Of a stretch of DNA of 64,000 nucleotides, positions 35,717-43,344 are shown piece by piece. The stretch spans positions 186,001 to 250,000 of the forward strand of contig JBBCJL010000001.1 of assembly GCA_037190225.1 (NCBI GenBank). The letters run 5' to 3'. The position numbers were made by a program, and so were the translations under genes. Below the pieces are notes generated by a model. That model had not been told where the DNA came from. It worked only from the letters and a program-made list of their open reading frames with translations, and searched no databases. Source of the stretch: MKSF01 sp037190225. Lineage in GTDB: Bacteria; Bacteroidota; Bacteroidia; Chitinophagales; Chitinophagaceae. The stretch's first letter is position 1, and every line of letters begins with the position of its first letter.

Positions 35717-35789
35717 AGATATTCACGTTAAAGTGGTGTTTGCAAGCCTGTTTTTCCCGACATAAGCATAATAATTAGTAGTTTTGGCT

Positions 35790-36125
35790 ATGGAAAAAAC
35801 ATTTAATGAGCGTTGGGACCAGTTGATCGGATTTTTAGAAGAACGGTTTGGAAAAATGCCGAATATGGAATCCATACTCTTCCTGGTAGGACTGAATGAA
35901 TACACGGGAAGAATACCTAAAATAAAATTTTCCAAGGAACAGAAGCAGGAGCTGATGCATGTGGGTGTCTGCGCGGTGCTGGCTCATGCCGGCCACTACG
36001 AAATGACCTTCAGGGATGAGGAAGGGTGGCCCCACTACCATAAGGTGGGAGGGGATCAGCCGGAAGACCTGCTGTCACAGGAGCAGCTGCTCAAGGAAAA
36101 CCTGCTTTTGTACTTCGGATTCTAA
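35790..36125 (+). CDS. Conserved hypothetical protein
   Basis: Unrecognised soluble 111-aa protein, MEKTFNERWDQLIGFLEERF at the start and an LLLYFGF end; mostly helical with LMHVGVCAVLAHAGHYEMTF in the middle. No signal or membrane segment. A TTG at 35784 could extend it by two residues; the ATG is preferred. It sits 18 nt before scpA and is likely cotranscribed with it. Confidence 0.75.
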   Translation: MEKTFNERWDQLIGFLEERFGKMPNMESILFLVGLNEYTGRIPKIKFSKEQKQELMHVGVCAVLAHAGHYEMTFRDEEGWPHYHKVGGDQPEDLLSQEQLLKENLLLYFGF

Positions 36126-36143
36126 AAATGCCGGGAGCAACAT

Positions 36144-36947
36144 ATGTCTAATATCGATTATCAGATCAGGCTGCCGCAGTTCGAAGGCCCTTTTGACCTG
36201 CTGCTTTTTTTTATAGAACGTGATGAGCTGGATATCTACAATATCCCGATCAATACGATCACCAAGGATTTCCTGAGCTATATCCACAGCATGGAGCAGC
36301 TGAATATAGAGCTGGCCAGCGAATTTATCCTCTTTGTGTCCACCCTGATGCGTATCAAGGCCAGGATGCTGCTGCCACGAAAGGAAACGGATGAAAGCGG
36401 CAACGAGATAGATCCCCGGCAGGAGCTGGTGGACAAGATCCTCGAATACAAGCGCTTTAAGGAAGCGGCGGGAGAAATGGCGCTGATGGAAGCGGAACGG
36501 CTCCTGCAGCAGCAGCGCGGCAATATCGCGCAGGAGATGCAGCAGCTGTCGGAAGACTTTTCAGAAGGCACGGAGATACAGACCGTGACCGCCTATAAGC
36601 TGATGACCGCTTTCGAGAGAGCCATGAAGAAATATAAGGACAGGATGGCACAGCCCCAGCACGTGATCGTGAAGTACAACTATTCACAGGAGGGGCAGCG
36701 TACTTACCTGGTGGGCTATATCGAAACGCATAAAAGGGTCACCTTTGAAGGTATCTTCAGCAAATGTGAGAACCGTATACACGCTATCTTTACCTTCCTG
36801 GCCATGCTGGAGCTGGTCCAGCAGAAATTCCTGACCATCCTCACCGGCACCGGGAGGAATAATTTCATCCTTGAATGGAATGAAGAGCGGGAGCCTGAAA
36901 TAATACAGGAAACACCGGCCTCCGGGCCATCCGACCCGGTCGTATAA
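36144..36947 (+). CDS. scpA: Segregation and condensation protein A
   Basis: Kleisin subunit of the SMC-ScpAB chromosome-condensation complex. 267 aa. N-terminal motif IRLPQFEGPFDLLLFFIERDELDIYNIPI (given in part), then NIELASEFILFVSTLMRIKA and LLPRKE, and a C-terminal winged-helix (TFEGIFSKCENRIHAIFTFL). Neighbouring dnaB and DnaA boxes fit a chromosome-maintenance locus. Confidence 0.93.
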   Translation: MSNIDYQIRLPQFEGPFDLLLFFIERDELDIYNIPINTITKDFLSYIHSMEQLNIELASEFILFVSTLMRIKARMLLPRKETDESGNEIDPRQELVDKILEYKRFKEAAGEMALMEAERLLQQQRGNIAQEMQQLSEDFSEGTEIQTVTAYKLMTAFERAMKKYKDRMAQPQHVIVKYNYSQEGQRTYLVGYIETHKRVTFEGIFSKCENRIHAIFTFLAMLELVQQKFLTILTGTGRNNFILEWNEEREPEIIQETPASGPSDPVV

Positions 36948-36977
36948 GCAGGACGCTCTACCCACACGTAGCCGGTC

Positions 36978-38240
36978 CTATATTGATCTGCCTGTTTCCG
37001 GTGTGTCCTCTGTGCCGTATAGCCTGAAAAGGTCATAGCACAGCTTGAATACCATAGGCAGGTATAATTGTATCATTAGCCTGTTGTAGGAGGTGGTAAG
37101 CTGCCAGCCCAGGTCGAAATTGTACAGGATATAGATAAAATGATAGGCCATAAAGGTGAGCAGCAGCAGGATGACCGTGTGCGATCTGCGGCTGGACTTG
37201 AAAAGGTGCCAGACCGAGACCAGGATAAATGCGATAATGGCCATGTAATTTCTGAACAGGGCCTCTTTTGCAAACAGGAAGGTGATCCTGTATTTCTCCC
37301 ATGCGACCAGGTTCTGTAAAAGATTCAGGGAGGTGTGCCTGTTCATATAACCTTTAGGGGCGTAAAAGCCCTGGTATATTAAATGACAGGCTACAGGAAT
37401 GAAAGCGCCCGCACCTATGGATTTAATATTCTTGAAAATGCTGCGGGCATATACGATGCAGAACAGCCCGATGAATAAGATCCCCTCGTTTTTCGTATTA
37501 AGCACAGATCCGAGCAGTAAGCCGGTAATCATGTTGATCGCGGGATTGCTGAACCTGAAAAATTCTACCAGGATAATAACGGACAGGTATAGCAGGCCAA
37601 GAAGGATATCAGCGCCCTGTTCGGAGCTTTGGTGGAGGAAGATGCTGTTGCTCAGCAGCAGCACGGCAATCAGTATGGCGATGCCGGCTGTTTTTTTAAA
37701 GGACCAGAAGAACAGGGACAATATTGTCAGGAAAAAAATGGTACCTGTAAGGGCATAGGCAAGGAAAGATTGCTGGCCTTTAAAGACCTGCAGCCACCAG
37801 GCATTGATGCCCGGAAGCAGTAAAGGATAGTCCGGCGAATTCCAGGCCATGGAAGGGTGCAGCAGGTTTTTCCAGCTGTCAGCGCTGGAGAGAAACCGTG
37901 CGTGGAGGTTCCACATAGCCCAGGCATCCCAGCCGCCTTCCAGCCTGACATAATAATCGAGCGCGAAGATGCCCGTGAAAAGCAGGATCGTGTATATGCC
38001 CATCATTTTCAGGTCCGGCGGTGCATAAAGCCCATCGTTTTTCCTGATCCGCCGATAACAGAGCTCCAGGCAGATGACTGAGCAAAGCAGCGGCAGGAAA
38101 AAGGATGTATAGCCTGCAAACAGTAACAGCTGATAGAGGTAGCTGTTGAGCAGGAGCAACAGCAAGGGGCTTAAAGCTATATATATCAGGGTGGGTGAAA
38201 CCCGGGGTGGCTGGAAACTATCTTTTAACTCCGACTGCAT
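36978..38240 (-). CDS. Polytopic membrane protein, glycosyltransferase (GT-C)-like
   Basis: A 420-aa protein with ~10 hydrophobic helices. The loop after the third helix holds RLEGGWDAWAMWNLHARFL and MAWNSPDYPLLLPGINAWWL, an acidic/aromatic arrangement resembling the first periplasmic loop of GT-C glycosyltransferases. This is an inference; no named family was recognised. It overlaps the upstream small gene by 23 nt. Confidence 0.6.
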   Translation of the reverse strand: MQSELKDSFQPPRVSPTLIYIALSPLLLLLLNSYLYQLLLFAGYTSFFLPLLCSVICLELCYRRIRKNDGLYAPPDLKMMGIYTILLFTGIFALDYYVRLEGGWDAWAMWNLHARFLSSADSWKNLLHPSMAWNSPDYPLLLPGINAWWLQVFKGQQSFLAYALTGTIFFLTILSLFFWSFKKTAGIAILIAVLLLSNSIFLHQSSEQGADILLGLLYLSVIILVEFFRFSNPAINMITGLLLGSVLNTKNEGILFIGLFCIVYARSIFKNIKSIGAGAFIPVACHLIYQGFYAPKGYMNRHTSLNLLQNLVAWEKYRITFLFAKEALFRNYMAIIAFILVSVWHLFKSSRRSHTVILLLLTFMAYHFIYILYNFDLGWQLTTSYNRLMIQLYLPMVFKLCYDLFRLYGTEDTPETGRSI

Positions 38241-38622
38241 AATTGAATTTATTATCTTGTGATCTCCAGATCAAATCGAAATCCTGCATCCTGCTGTTTA
38301 AAGTATCAGCAGAAACGAAAACGGCCAGTGTGGTATCGCCCCGGAGAGGTGGCGTTGTTGGCGCTGTCAGCAACACATCGGGAGTCAGCACATGGGTACA
38401 AAGGAAATATATATTGGTGTTGTCATGATTCTCTTCGCCGGTATATTTCATGGCCGCTACCTGTGGAAACTCTGCCCGGAACGCGTCAAGCTGCTTCTGT
38501 ATCTGTAGTATTGGAAGTGCTTCCTGGCGTTCCGGGTCCTCAAAATTGCATTTCCATAAAAGGACGCTGAGCAGCACAGCGCAGCAAAGCACGGGAATTA
38601 TATATAATGCGTTTATTCTCAT
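38218..38622 (-). CDS. Small membrane-anchored protein of unknown function
   Basis: 134 aa with an N-terminal hydrophobic anchor (NALYIIPVLCCAVLLSVLLW) followed by a soluble domain (AFRAEFPQVAAMKYTGEENH, LAVFVSADTLNSRMQDFDLI). No family recognised. In-frame extension to 38703 is not preferred. It overlaps the GT-C-like gene, so the two are probably translated together. Confidence 0.65.
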   Translation of the reverse strand: MRINALYIIPVLCCAVLLSVLLWKCNFEDPERQEALPILQIQKQLDAFRAEFPQVAAMKYTGEENHDNTNIYFLCTHVLTPDVLLTAPTTPPLRGDTTLAVFVSADTLNSRMQDFDLIWRSQDNKFNYAVGVKR

Positions 38623-38776
38623 TGATGACTGAAGAAGATAGGTGTGGAAGCAAAAGTATAGAAAAAATAACTTTGAGTGCTGTATTCTTACAGGAAGCAG
38701 CATGCTGTTAGAGATATGCTTTGCCGGGCAATGTCCTCACTGTGGGTCAGAGACGCCTGTCGCTGCTATAAGTGTG

Positions 38777-38840
38777 CCGGTCAGTCCGAAAGGATGTGAG
38801 GTATCTCTTATGTCTTCCATATGATGGCTTTGCTGCTTAT
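38777..38840 (+). repeat. Dispersed repeat, copy 2
   Basis: Partner of 6804-6873: core CCGGTCAGTCCGAAAGGATG continuing to CTCTTAT (38777-38811) and the second block ATGGCTTTGCTGCTTAT (38824-38840), with 12 instead of 18 nt between the blocks. More decayed palindrome than copy 1. Confidence 0.65.
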
Positions 38841-38875
38841 ACGGCAGATGCTCCTGAAAAAAATTATAAAAAAAA

Positions 38876-38907
38876 TTTGCAGGATAATCTTCAAGTCTTT
38901 AATTTTG
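38876..38907 (+). promoter_or_regulatory. Promoter of the tandem-attenuator leader
   Basis: TTTG (38876-38879), 20 nt, TAATTTTG (38900-38907): exact Bacteroidota consensus. No conventional gene follows for 400 nt; instead there are two short ORFs, each with a terminator. Predicted transcript start is about 38912-38915. Confidence 0.7.
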
Positions 38908-38943
38908 AATTCCATTACGCAAATCTGTTTTACAAAACACCCA

Positions 38944-39042
38944 ATGAGAACTGTTAATCATACATATAATGTCAAGCCGTCATCAAAGATGATGCATTGT
39001 CATATGTGCTGTATTCATTTCTCGGTACCGGGCAGATCGTAA
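38944..39042 (+). CDS. Leader peptide 1 (Met/Cys/His-rich)
   Basis: Proposed 32-residue regulatory peptide beginning MRTVNHTYNVKPSSK. Codons 16-25 read MMHCHMCCIH (three Met, three Cys, three His). Codons 27-30 (39024-39032, GGTACCGGG) are complementary over 9 nt to the 5' arm of the terminator 44 nt downstream. A ribosome stalled on the Met/Cys run would leave that segment free; one at the stop codon would cover it. It shares the pattern V-N-(H/Y)...(V/I)-(K/R)-P-S..K with leader peptide 2. Inference from sequence; no known family is claimed. Confidence 0.55.
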   Translation: MRTVNHTYNVKPSSKMMHCHMCCIHFSVPGRS

Positions 39043-39085
39043 TGTATTTGGTAAATACGTCTACAATAAAGATTGTTGAATAGTG

Positions 39086-39120
39086 ATCCCCCGGTACCCA
39101 GGTATCGGGGGATTTTTTTT
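39086..39120 (+). terminator. Attenuator terminator 1
   Basis: Thirteen-bp stem ATCCCCCGGTACC / GGTATCGGGGGAT with a single wobble, CA loop, then eight T. The 5' arm can alternatively pair with 39024-39032 inside leader peptide 1. Confidence 0.8.
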
Positions 39121-39140
39121 AAGCAGTAAAAAAACAGCAA

Positions 39141-39230
39141 ATGTCAAAGGTAAATTATCATATCCGCCCGTCTGTGCATAAGTGTTGTTGTATGAAGCAT
39201 ACAATGCGGTATCGCTGTATCCGGACCTAA
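39141..39230 (+). CDS. Leader peptide 2 (Cys-Cys-Cys-Met)
   Basis: Proposed 29-residue peptide: MSKVNYHIRPSVHK, then CCCM at codons 15-18 and more Met/Cys to the end (KHTMRYRCIRT). Codons 25-27 (CGCTGTATC, 39213-39221) are perfectly complementary to the apical loop of terminator 2 (39265-39273), and GGACCT (39223-39228) to AGGTCC (39276-39281) in its 3' arm. The stop codon sits where a terminating ribosome would mask these segments. Resembles leader peptide 1 in its first half, suggesting duplication. Confidence 0.55.
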   Translation: MSKVNYHIRPSVHKCCCMKHTMRYRCIRT

Positions 39231-39251
39231 AGTGTCTCTTTTTTATAGATG

Positions 39252-39292
39252 ACCGGGGCTTTGCGATACAGCGTAAGGTCCCGGTTTTTTTT
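39252..39292 (+). terminator. Attenuator terminator 2
   Basis: Stem 39252-39263 with 39274-39285 (ACCGGGGCTTTG / TAAGGTCCCGGT, three wobbles), a 10-nt loop CGATACAGCG, and eight T ending 18 nt before the transporter start codon. A terminator placed between promoter and gene implies regulated read-through. Confidence 0.8.
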
Positions 39293-39309
39293 ACCCTTTT
39301 ATTTCAATA

Positions 39310-40317
39310 ATGATGTATAGCAACAATAATAATAAGGTGCTGGTATGGCTGGCCTTTTTAAGCATCTACGTGGTCTGGGGCACTACTTTTCTGGCCATAG
39401 CCTACGGGCTGAAAGGATTCCCGCCCTTTCTTTTATCAGGTTTACGCTTTGCAGGCGCAGGGCTTTTGCTGCTGTTCTGGCTCTGGAGGAAAGGAGAACG
39501 ACCGTTTTCCCGGCTGTCATGGAAGCGGAATGCGGTATCCGGCCTGCTGATCCTGACCGTAGGAGTTGGTTCCGTGACCTGGGCGGAGCAATATATTACC
39601 TCTACGGAAGCGGCCATCATCATCGCGTCCGAACCCTTCTGGTTTATACTGCTGGACAGGAAGAACCGCACCCATTATAAGACCAATAAGCTGGCGATCG
39701 CGGGGCTGGTCATGGGATTCCTAGGACTGATGCTGTTCTTTAAAAGCAGCCTGTCCGGTGCGGAAGGCCTGTCTGCCGGCAACCCTGGAATGCGTATCAT
39801 ATCGTTCGCTGTGCTGGTATGCAGCGCGCTTGTCTGGGTATTAGGCTCTTTATATTCCAGGAGAGCCACTGGCGCCTCGCTGTTCATGAATGTGGCCCAG
39901 CAATTGCTGGCGGGCGGCGCCGCTGCGCTGCTGATCGCTACGCTGAGGGGAGAATGGCATATTATACAATGGCACAGCATTCCCCTGGAATCCTGGCTGG
40001 GACTGGTATACCTTATTGTATTCGGATCCGTGATCGCGTACATGGCATTTATCTGGCTGCTGTCGGTAAAGCCGCCTGCGCTGGTCAGCACCCACACCTT
40101 TGTCAATCCGGTGGTGGCCGTAGCCGCAGGTATTTTTATCGCCGGGGAATCCGTATCCGGTCTGCAGAGTGTGGCCCTGTCCGTCATTGTTGCGGGCGTG
40201 ATCCTGACCAATATGGTACAATACAGGCTTTCCAAAAGGGCCAGGGTCAGGATCAGGAAAACGACCAGGGTATTGCTGAAGGCAGGTCAGCCGTACAAGA
40301 CCCTGGCGGAAATATAG
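39310..40317 (+). CDS. EamA/DMT-family transporter
   Basis: A 335-aa inner-membrane permease with two EamA repeats, ten helices (LSIYVVWGTTFLAIAYGLKG; TSTEAAIIIASEPFWFILLD; VNPVVAVAAGIFIAGESVSG). Some EamA proteins export cysteine pathway metabolites; that role is suggested, not shown, by the leader and downstream methionine uptake genes. First full gene after the tandem attenuators, probably heading an operon through 43956. Two adjacent ATGs (39310, 39313). Confidence 0.88.
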   Translation: MMYSNNNNKVLVWLAFLSIYVVWGTTFLAIAYGLKGFPPFLLSGLRFAGAGLLLLFWLWRKGERPFSRLSWKRNAVSGLLILTVGVGSVTWAEQYITSTEAAIIIASEPFWFILLDRKNRTHYKTNKLAIAGLVMGFLGLMLFFKSSLSGAEGLSAGNPGMRIISFAVLVCSALVWVLGSLYSRRATGASLFMNVAQQLLAGGAAALLIATLRGEWHIIQWHSIPLESWLGLVYLIVFGSVIAYMAFIWLLSVKPPALVSTHTFVNPVVAVAAGIFIAGESVSGLQSVALSVIVAGVILTNMVQYRLSKRARVRIRKTTRVLLKAGQPYKTLAEI

Positions 40318-40374
40318 CATCGCCGGGCGTAACTGCCGGTTTGTAATAAAGAGTCACCCATAAATACTTTAAAT

Positions 40375-40818
40375 ATGAGTAAAAAAGATATAGCCAGGCT
40401 GTATTATATAGATGAGCATATAGTACGGATAATAGCAGCGGAAGTGCTGGTGCTGACTGTCCTGGCAGTAGTTACAGGGTCTTATATCCCTGCCCTGGTG
40501 CTGGTGCTGGATTTTGCTGCAAGAGCGTTTACCGGGATGCCGTCATTGCTGGCCGCCCTCGCGCGTGCGGTAGTAGTGCTGCTGCAGCTGGATCCCCGGC
40601 CTGTTTTTGCAGCGCCCAAGAAGTTCGCAGCGGTGCTGGGATTTATTTTCTCGCTGTTCCTGGCAGTATTCCTATTCCTGGATCACGCCCTTGCTGCTGC
40701 AACGGCAGGAACGATACTCGCTGTTTGCGCGCTGCTGGAAAGTATTTTCAGGGTATGCCTGGGCTGCTATGTATATAACTGGATCGTTGTGCCCCTGATA
40801 CACAGGAGGAACGGCTGA
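40375..40818 (+). CDS. DUF4395 membrane protein
   Basis: 147 aa with four hydrophobic helices, opening (IDEHIVRIIAAEVLVLTVLA) and APKKFAAVLGFIFSLFLAVF typical of DUF4395, ending with the conserved Cys pair CLGCYVYNWI. Function unknown; family members occur beside sulfur-metabolism genes in other bacteria, which fits the methionine transporter downstream. 57 nt after the EamA gene, 37 nt before metN. Confidence 0.82.
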   Translation: MSKKDIARLYYIDEHIVRIIAAEVLVLTVLAVVTGSYIPALVLVLDFAARAFTGMPSLLAALARAVVVLLQLDPRPVFAAPKKFAAVLGFIFSLFLAVFLFLDHALAAATAGTILAVCALLESIFRVCLGCYVYNWIVVPLIHRRNG

Positions 40819-40855
40819 GACAAAAGAACTATGTGTTTACAATCATTTAAGAAGC

Positions 40856-41578
40856 ATGATCACACTGAAAGATGTATCTAAGACGTTTTACGGAAAAGCC
40901 GGCGGGAACAAGGTGCTGCAACGTATCAACCTGGAGATCCCGCGGGGCGCTGTTACCGGCATCATAGGCAGCTCCGGCGCCGGGAAAAGTACGCTGCTCC
41001 GGACCATCAACCTGCTTGAGCGGCCGGATGAAGGCAGCGTGATCGTGAACGGCAGGGAGCTGCTGGCCCTCAACCGCAGGGAGCTGGCTGCAGAAAGAAG
41101 GAAGATCGGTATGGTCTTTCAGCATTTCAACCTGCTGTCCTCCCGTACCGTTTACGACAATGTGGCGCTGCCGCTGGAGCTGGACCGTACCGGCCGGGAT
41201 GTTATCAGGAAAAAGGTCACGGAGCTGCTGGCCCTGGTCGGCCTGGAAAGCAAGGCTGGTGAATACCCGGCAGATCTGTCCGGCGGCCAGCAGCAAAGGG
41301 TGGCTATTGCCAGGGCGCTGGTCAGTGAGCCGCACCTGCTGTTGTGCGATGAGGCTACCAGTGCGCTGGACCCTTATACAACACGGTCTGTGCTGCAATT
41401 ATTGAAGGACCTGCATCAACGCTTCAACCTGACGATCGTGCTCGTTACGCACGAAATGGAAGTGGTGAAAGCGGTGTGCAGCCATGTGGTAAGGATGGAC
41501 AGCGGGCGTATCGCTGCTATCAGCACCGCGGAAGCAGGGAACGGGACGCATGATATTCCCGCATTTCAGGAATTTTAA
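40856..41578 (+). CDS. metN: Methionine ABC transporter ATPase (lacking its NIL domain)
   Basis: ATP-hydrolysing subunit of the D/L-methionine importer. Walker A GSSGAGKST at 38-46, Q-loop MVFQHFNLLSSRTVYDNVAL, signature LSGGQQQR, Walker B LLLCDEATSALDP. Only 240 aa: the usual ~340-aa MetN has a C-terminal methionine-sensing NIL domain, which here is absent and appears as the next separate gene. Confidence 0.92.
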   Translation: MITLKDVSKTFYGKAGGNKVLQRINLEIPRGAVTGIIGSSGAGKSTLLRTINLLERPDEGSVIVNGRELLALNRRELAAERRKIGMVFQHFNLLSSRTVYDNVALPLELDRTGRDVIRKKVTELLALVGLESKAGEYPADLSGGQQQRVAIARALVSEPHLLLCDEATSALDPYTTRSVLQLLKDLHQRFNLTIVLVTHEMEVVKAVCSHVVRMDSGRIAAISTAEAGNGTHDIPAFQEF

Positions 41579-41588
41579 AATCTGAACA

Positions 41589-41873
41589 ATGAAACAAGCT
41601 CAGGAAAAGCTAAGCAACGAATACCGGGAAGGATTATTTCCCGTAGTAGAGGTAGAATTGAATGCCGGCATTACCTTTGAATACCTGCTCTCTGTCGTGA
41701 CCGCGTTATATGATGCGGAATACAAAATTTTAAAGGCAGATATCGAATATTACGGGAATACCGGGTTCGGTAAGGTACTTTTAATGCTGAAAGGCAATAA
41801 GGCGGCCTCTGATAAGATCAACCGCTATTTTACCCGGCATAATATTAAAAACAGCATAAAAGGATATGCATAA
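41589..41873 (+). CDS. Stand-alone NIL-domain protein
   Basis: 94 aa. Its core ILKADIEYYGNTGFGKVLL followed by KGNKAASDKI and the terminal GYA align with the C-terminal NIL domain of E. coli-type MetN (pattern I.A...Y.G...FG..L....G, ending GY). Family knowledge: the NIL domain binds methionine and inhibits the transporter. Here it is a separate protein between metN and metI, 10 nt after metN and overlapping metI by 8 nt. Presumably it binds the transporter in trans. Confidence 0.8.
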   Translation: MKQAQEKLSNEYREGLFPVVEVELNAGITFEYLLSVVTALYDAEYKILKADIEYYGNTGFGKVLLMLKGNKAASDKINRYFTRHNIKNSIKGYA

Positions 41874-42519
41874 CGCTACGATTGACCTATTGCTCCGGGG
41901 ACTGGGAGAAACGGTGCTGATGACCTTCGTTTCGGGCATGCTCGGGTTTGCTCTCGGCTTGCCGGCAGGCATTCTGCTGTTCCTGACACGGAAAGGGCAG
42001 CTGCTGGAGCACCGGGCGCTGCACGCCGGGCTTTCCGTGCTGGTCAGTATTTTCAGGGCCATACCGTTTATCATCCTCATCGTATGGATGATACCCTTTA
42101 CACGCCTGGTGGCGGGCACCTCGATAGGTGTTGGCGCCGCGCTCGTGCCCTTGAGCATCGGTGTCGCGCCCTTTATTGCCAGGCTGGTGGAAAACAGCCT
42201 GCTGGAAATACCGCCCGGTCTCGTGGAAACGGCACGTGCTATGGGGGCCGGGACCTTACAGATCATCCGGAAGGTCCTGCTGCCGGAAGCGCTGCCTTCC
42301 CTGGTCAGCAATGCTACGGTTACGCTGATAACCCTGGTGGGCTACTCGGCGATGGGCGGCGCTGTTGGCGCCGGGGGGCTGGGACAGGTCGGGTACCAGT
42401 ATGGTTATGTGGGCTACGATACTGTTATTATGAATGCTGTGCTGGCATTGCTGATCGTACTGGTCTTTGTCATACAGGTTGCAGGAGACCGGCTTTCCGC
42501 GAAATTTAATCACAGATAA
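41866..42519 (+). CDS. metI: Methionine ABC transporter permease
   Basis: 217-aa inner-membrane permease with five helices. Family motif: RAMGAGTLQIIRKVLLPEALPSLV (EAA-type loop contacting MetN), and YSAMGGAVGAGGLGQVGYQYG, characteristic of MetI. Its ATG lies in the end of the NIL gene (ATGCATAA overlap), so translation is coupled. Confidence 0.94.
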   Translation: MHNATIDLLLRGLGETVLMTFVSGMLGFALGLPAGILLFLTRKGQLLEHRALHAGLSVLVSIFRAIPFIILIVWMIPFTRLVAGTSIGVGAALVPLSIGVAPFIARLVENSLLEIPPGLVETARAMGAGTLQIIRKVLLPEALPSLVSNATVTLITLVGYSAMGGAVGAGGLGQVGYQYGYVGYDTVIMNAVLALLIVLVFVIQVAGDRLSAKFNHR

Positions 42520-42530
42520 AAATATAAAGT

Positions 42531-43343
42531 ATGAAAATAAAAATGTTCCGGCCTACGGCGCTGCTGCTGACCCTCGCCATGCTGGCAGGATGTAAGAACG
42601 GGTCAGGAGACCCCAATCATATCAGGGTAGGCATCACTTCAGGCCCTGAAAGCTCGCTGGCCGAAGCCGCCCGCAAGGAAGCGCTTGAAAAGTACAACCT
42701 GGAAGTGGAGCTGGTAGCGTTCAATGACTATGTGATGCCCAACGAAGCCCTGCAGTCGGGCGATGTGGACGTGAATGTTTTTCAGCATGTGCCTTACCTG
42801 GAGGAGCAATCCCGGCAGAGAGGCTATAAGCTGGAGGTAGTGGGCAGGACATTCGTATATCCTATTGCTGCCTACTCCAAAAAGGTCAGAACGATCGAAC
42901 AATTGGCAGCGGGGAGCACCATTGTGATCCCCAATGATCCCACGAACGCGGGTCGGGCGCTCCTGCTGCTGCAGCAAAGCGGTCTGCTCCAATTAAGGGA
43001 GCAGACGGGCCTGCTGCCCAGGGTGAATGATATTACCGTGAATCCCAGGCAGCTGAATATATTGCAGATAGAGGCCTCGCAGATTCCCCGGATACTGGAT
43101 GACAAGGATGTAGCGATGGCGGTGATCAATAACAATTTTGCCGCACAGGCAGGGCTCACCGATGGGAAGTACGAGGTGCTGAAAGAAGATAAGGCATCAC
43201 CGTATGTGAATGTCATAGTATCCAGGGAAGATAACCGTGACGCGGAAAAGGTAAAGAAATTCGTGAAGGCTTATCAGTCGGAGGCGGTAGAGGCGGCAGC
43301 CAGGGAAATATTCAGGAATGGTGCGGTAAAAGGCTGGGAATAA
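42531..43343 (+). CDS. metQ: Methionine-binding lipoprotein
   Basis: NlpA/MetQ substrate-binding protein, 270 aa, anchored by the lipobox LAMLAGC (Cys21). Family features: EKYNLEVELVAFNDYVMPNEAL, GDVDVNVFQHVPYLEEQ, TIVIPNDPTNAGRALLLLQ. Delivers methionine to MetI/MetN. Confidence 0.94.
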   Translation: MKIKMFRPTALLLTLAMLAGCKNGSGDPNHIRVGITSGPESSLAEAARKEALEKYNLEVELVAFNDYVMPNEALQSGDVDVNVFQHVPYLEEQSRQRGYKLEVVGRTFVYPIAAYSKKVRTIEQLAAGSTIVIPNDPTNAGRALLLLQQSGLLQLREQTGLLPRVNDITVNPRQLNILQIEASQIPRILDDKDVAMAVINNNFAAQAGLTDGKYEVLKEDKASPYVNVIVSREDNRDAEKVKKFVKAYQSEAVEAAAREIFRNGAVKGWE

Positions 43344-43344
43344 T

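Noticed and set aside
38821..39042. Single 73-residue ORF covering leader peptide 1
   Set aside because: Its upstream part is AT-rich low-complexity translation that begins before the predicted transcription start; only the last 32 codons lie on the expected mRNA.
39121..39309. SAM or other known riboswitch upstream of the methionine operon
   Set aside because: The SAM-I core (GAGGGA, GGCAACC-type segments) and SAM-II patterns are absent; leader peptides plus terminators explain the region better.
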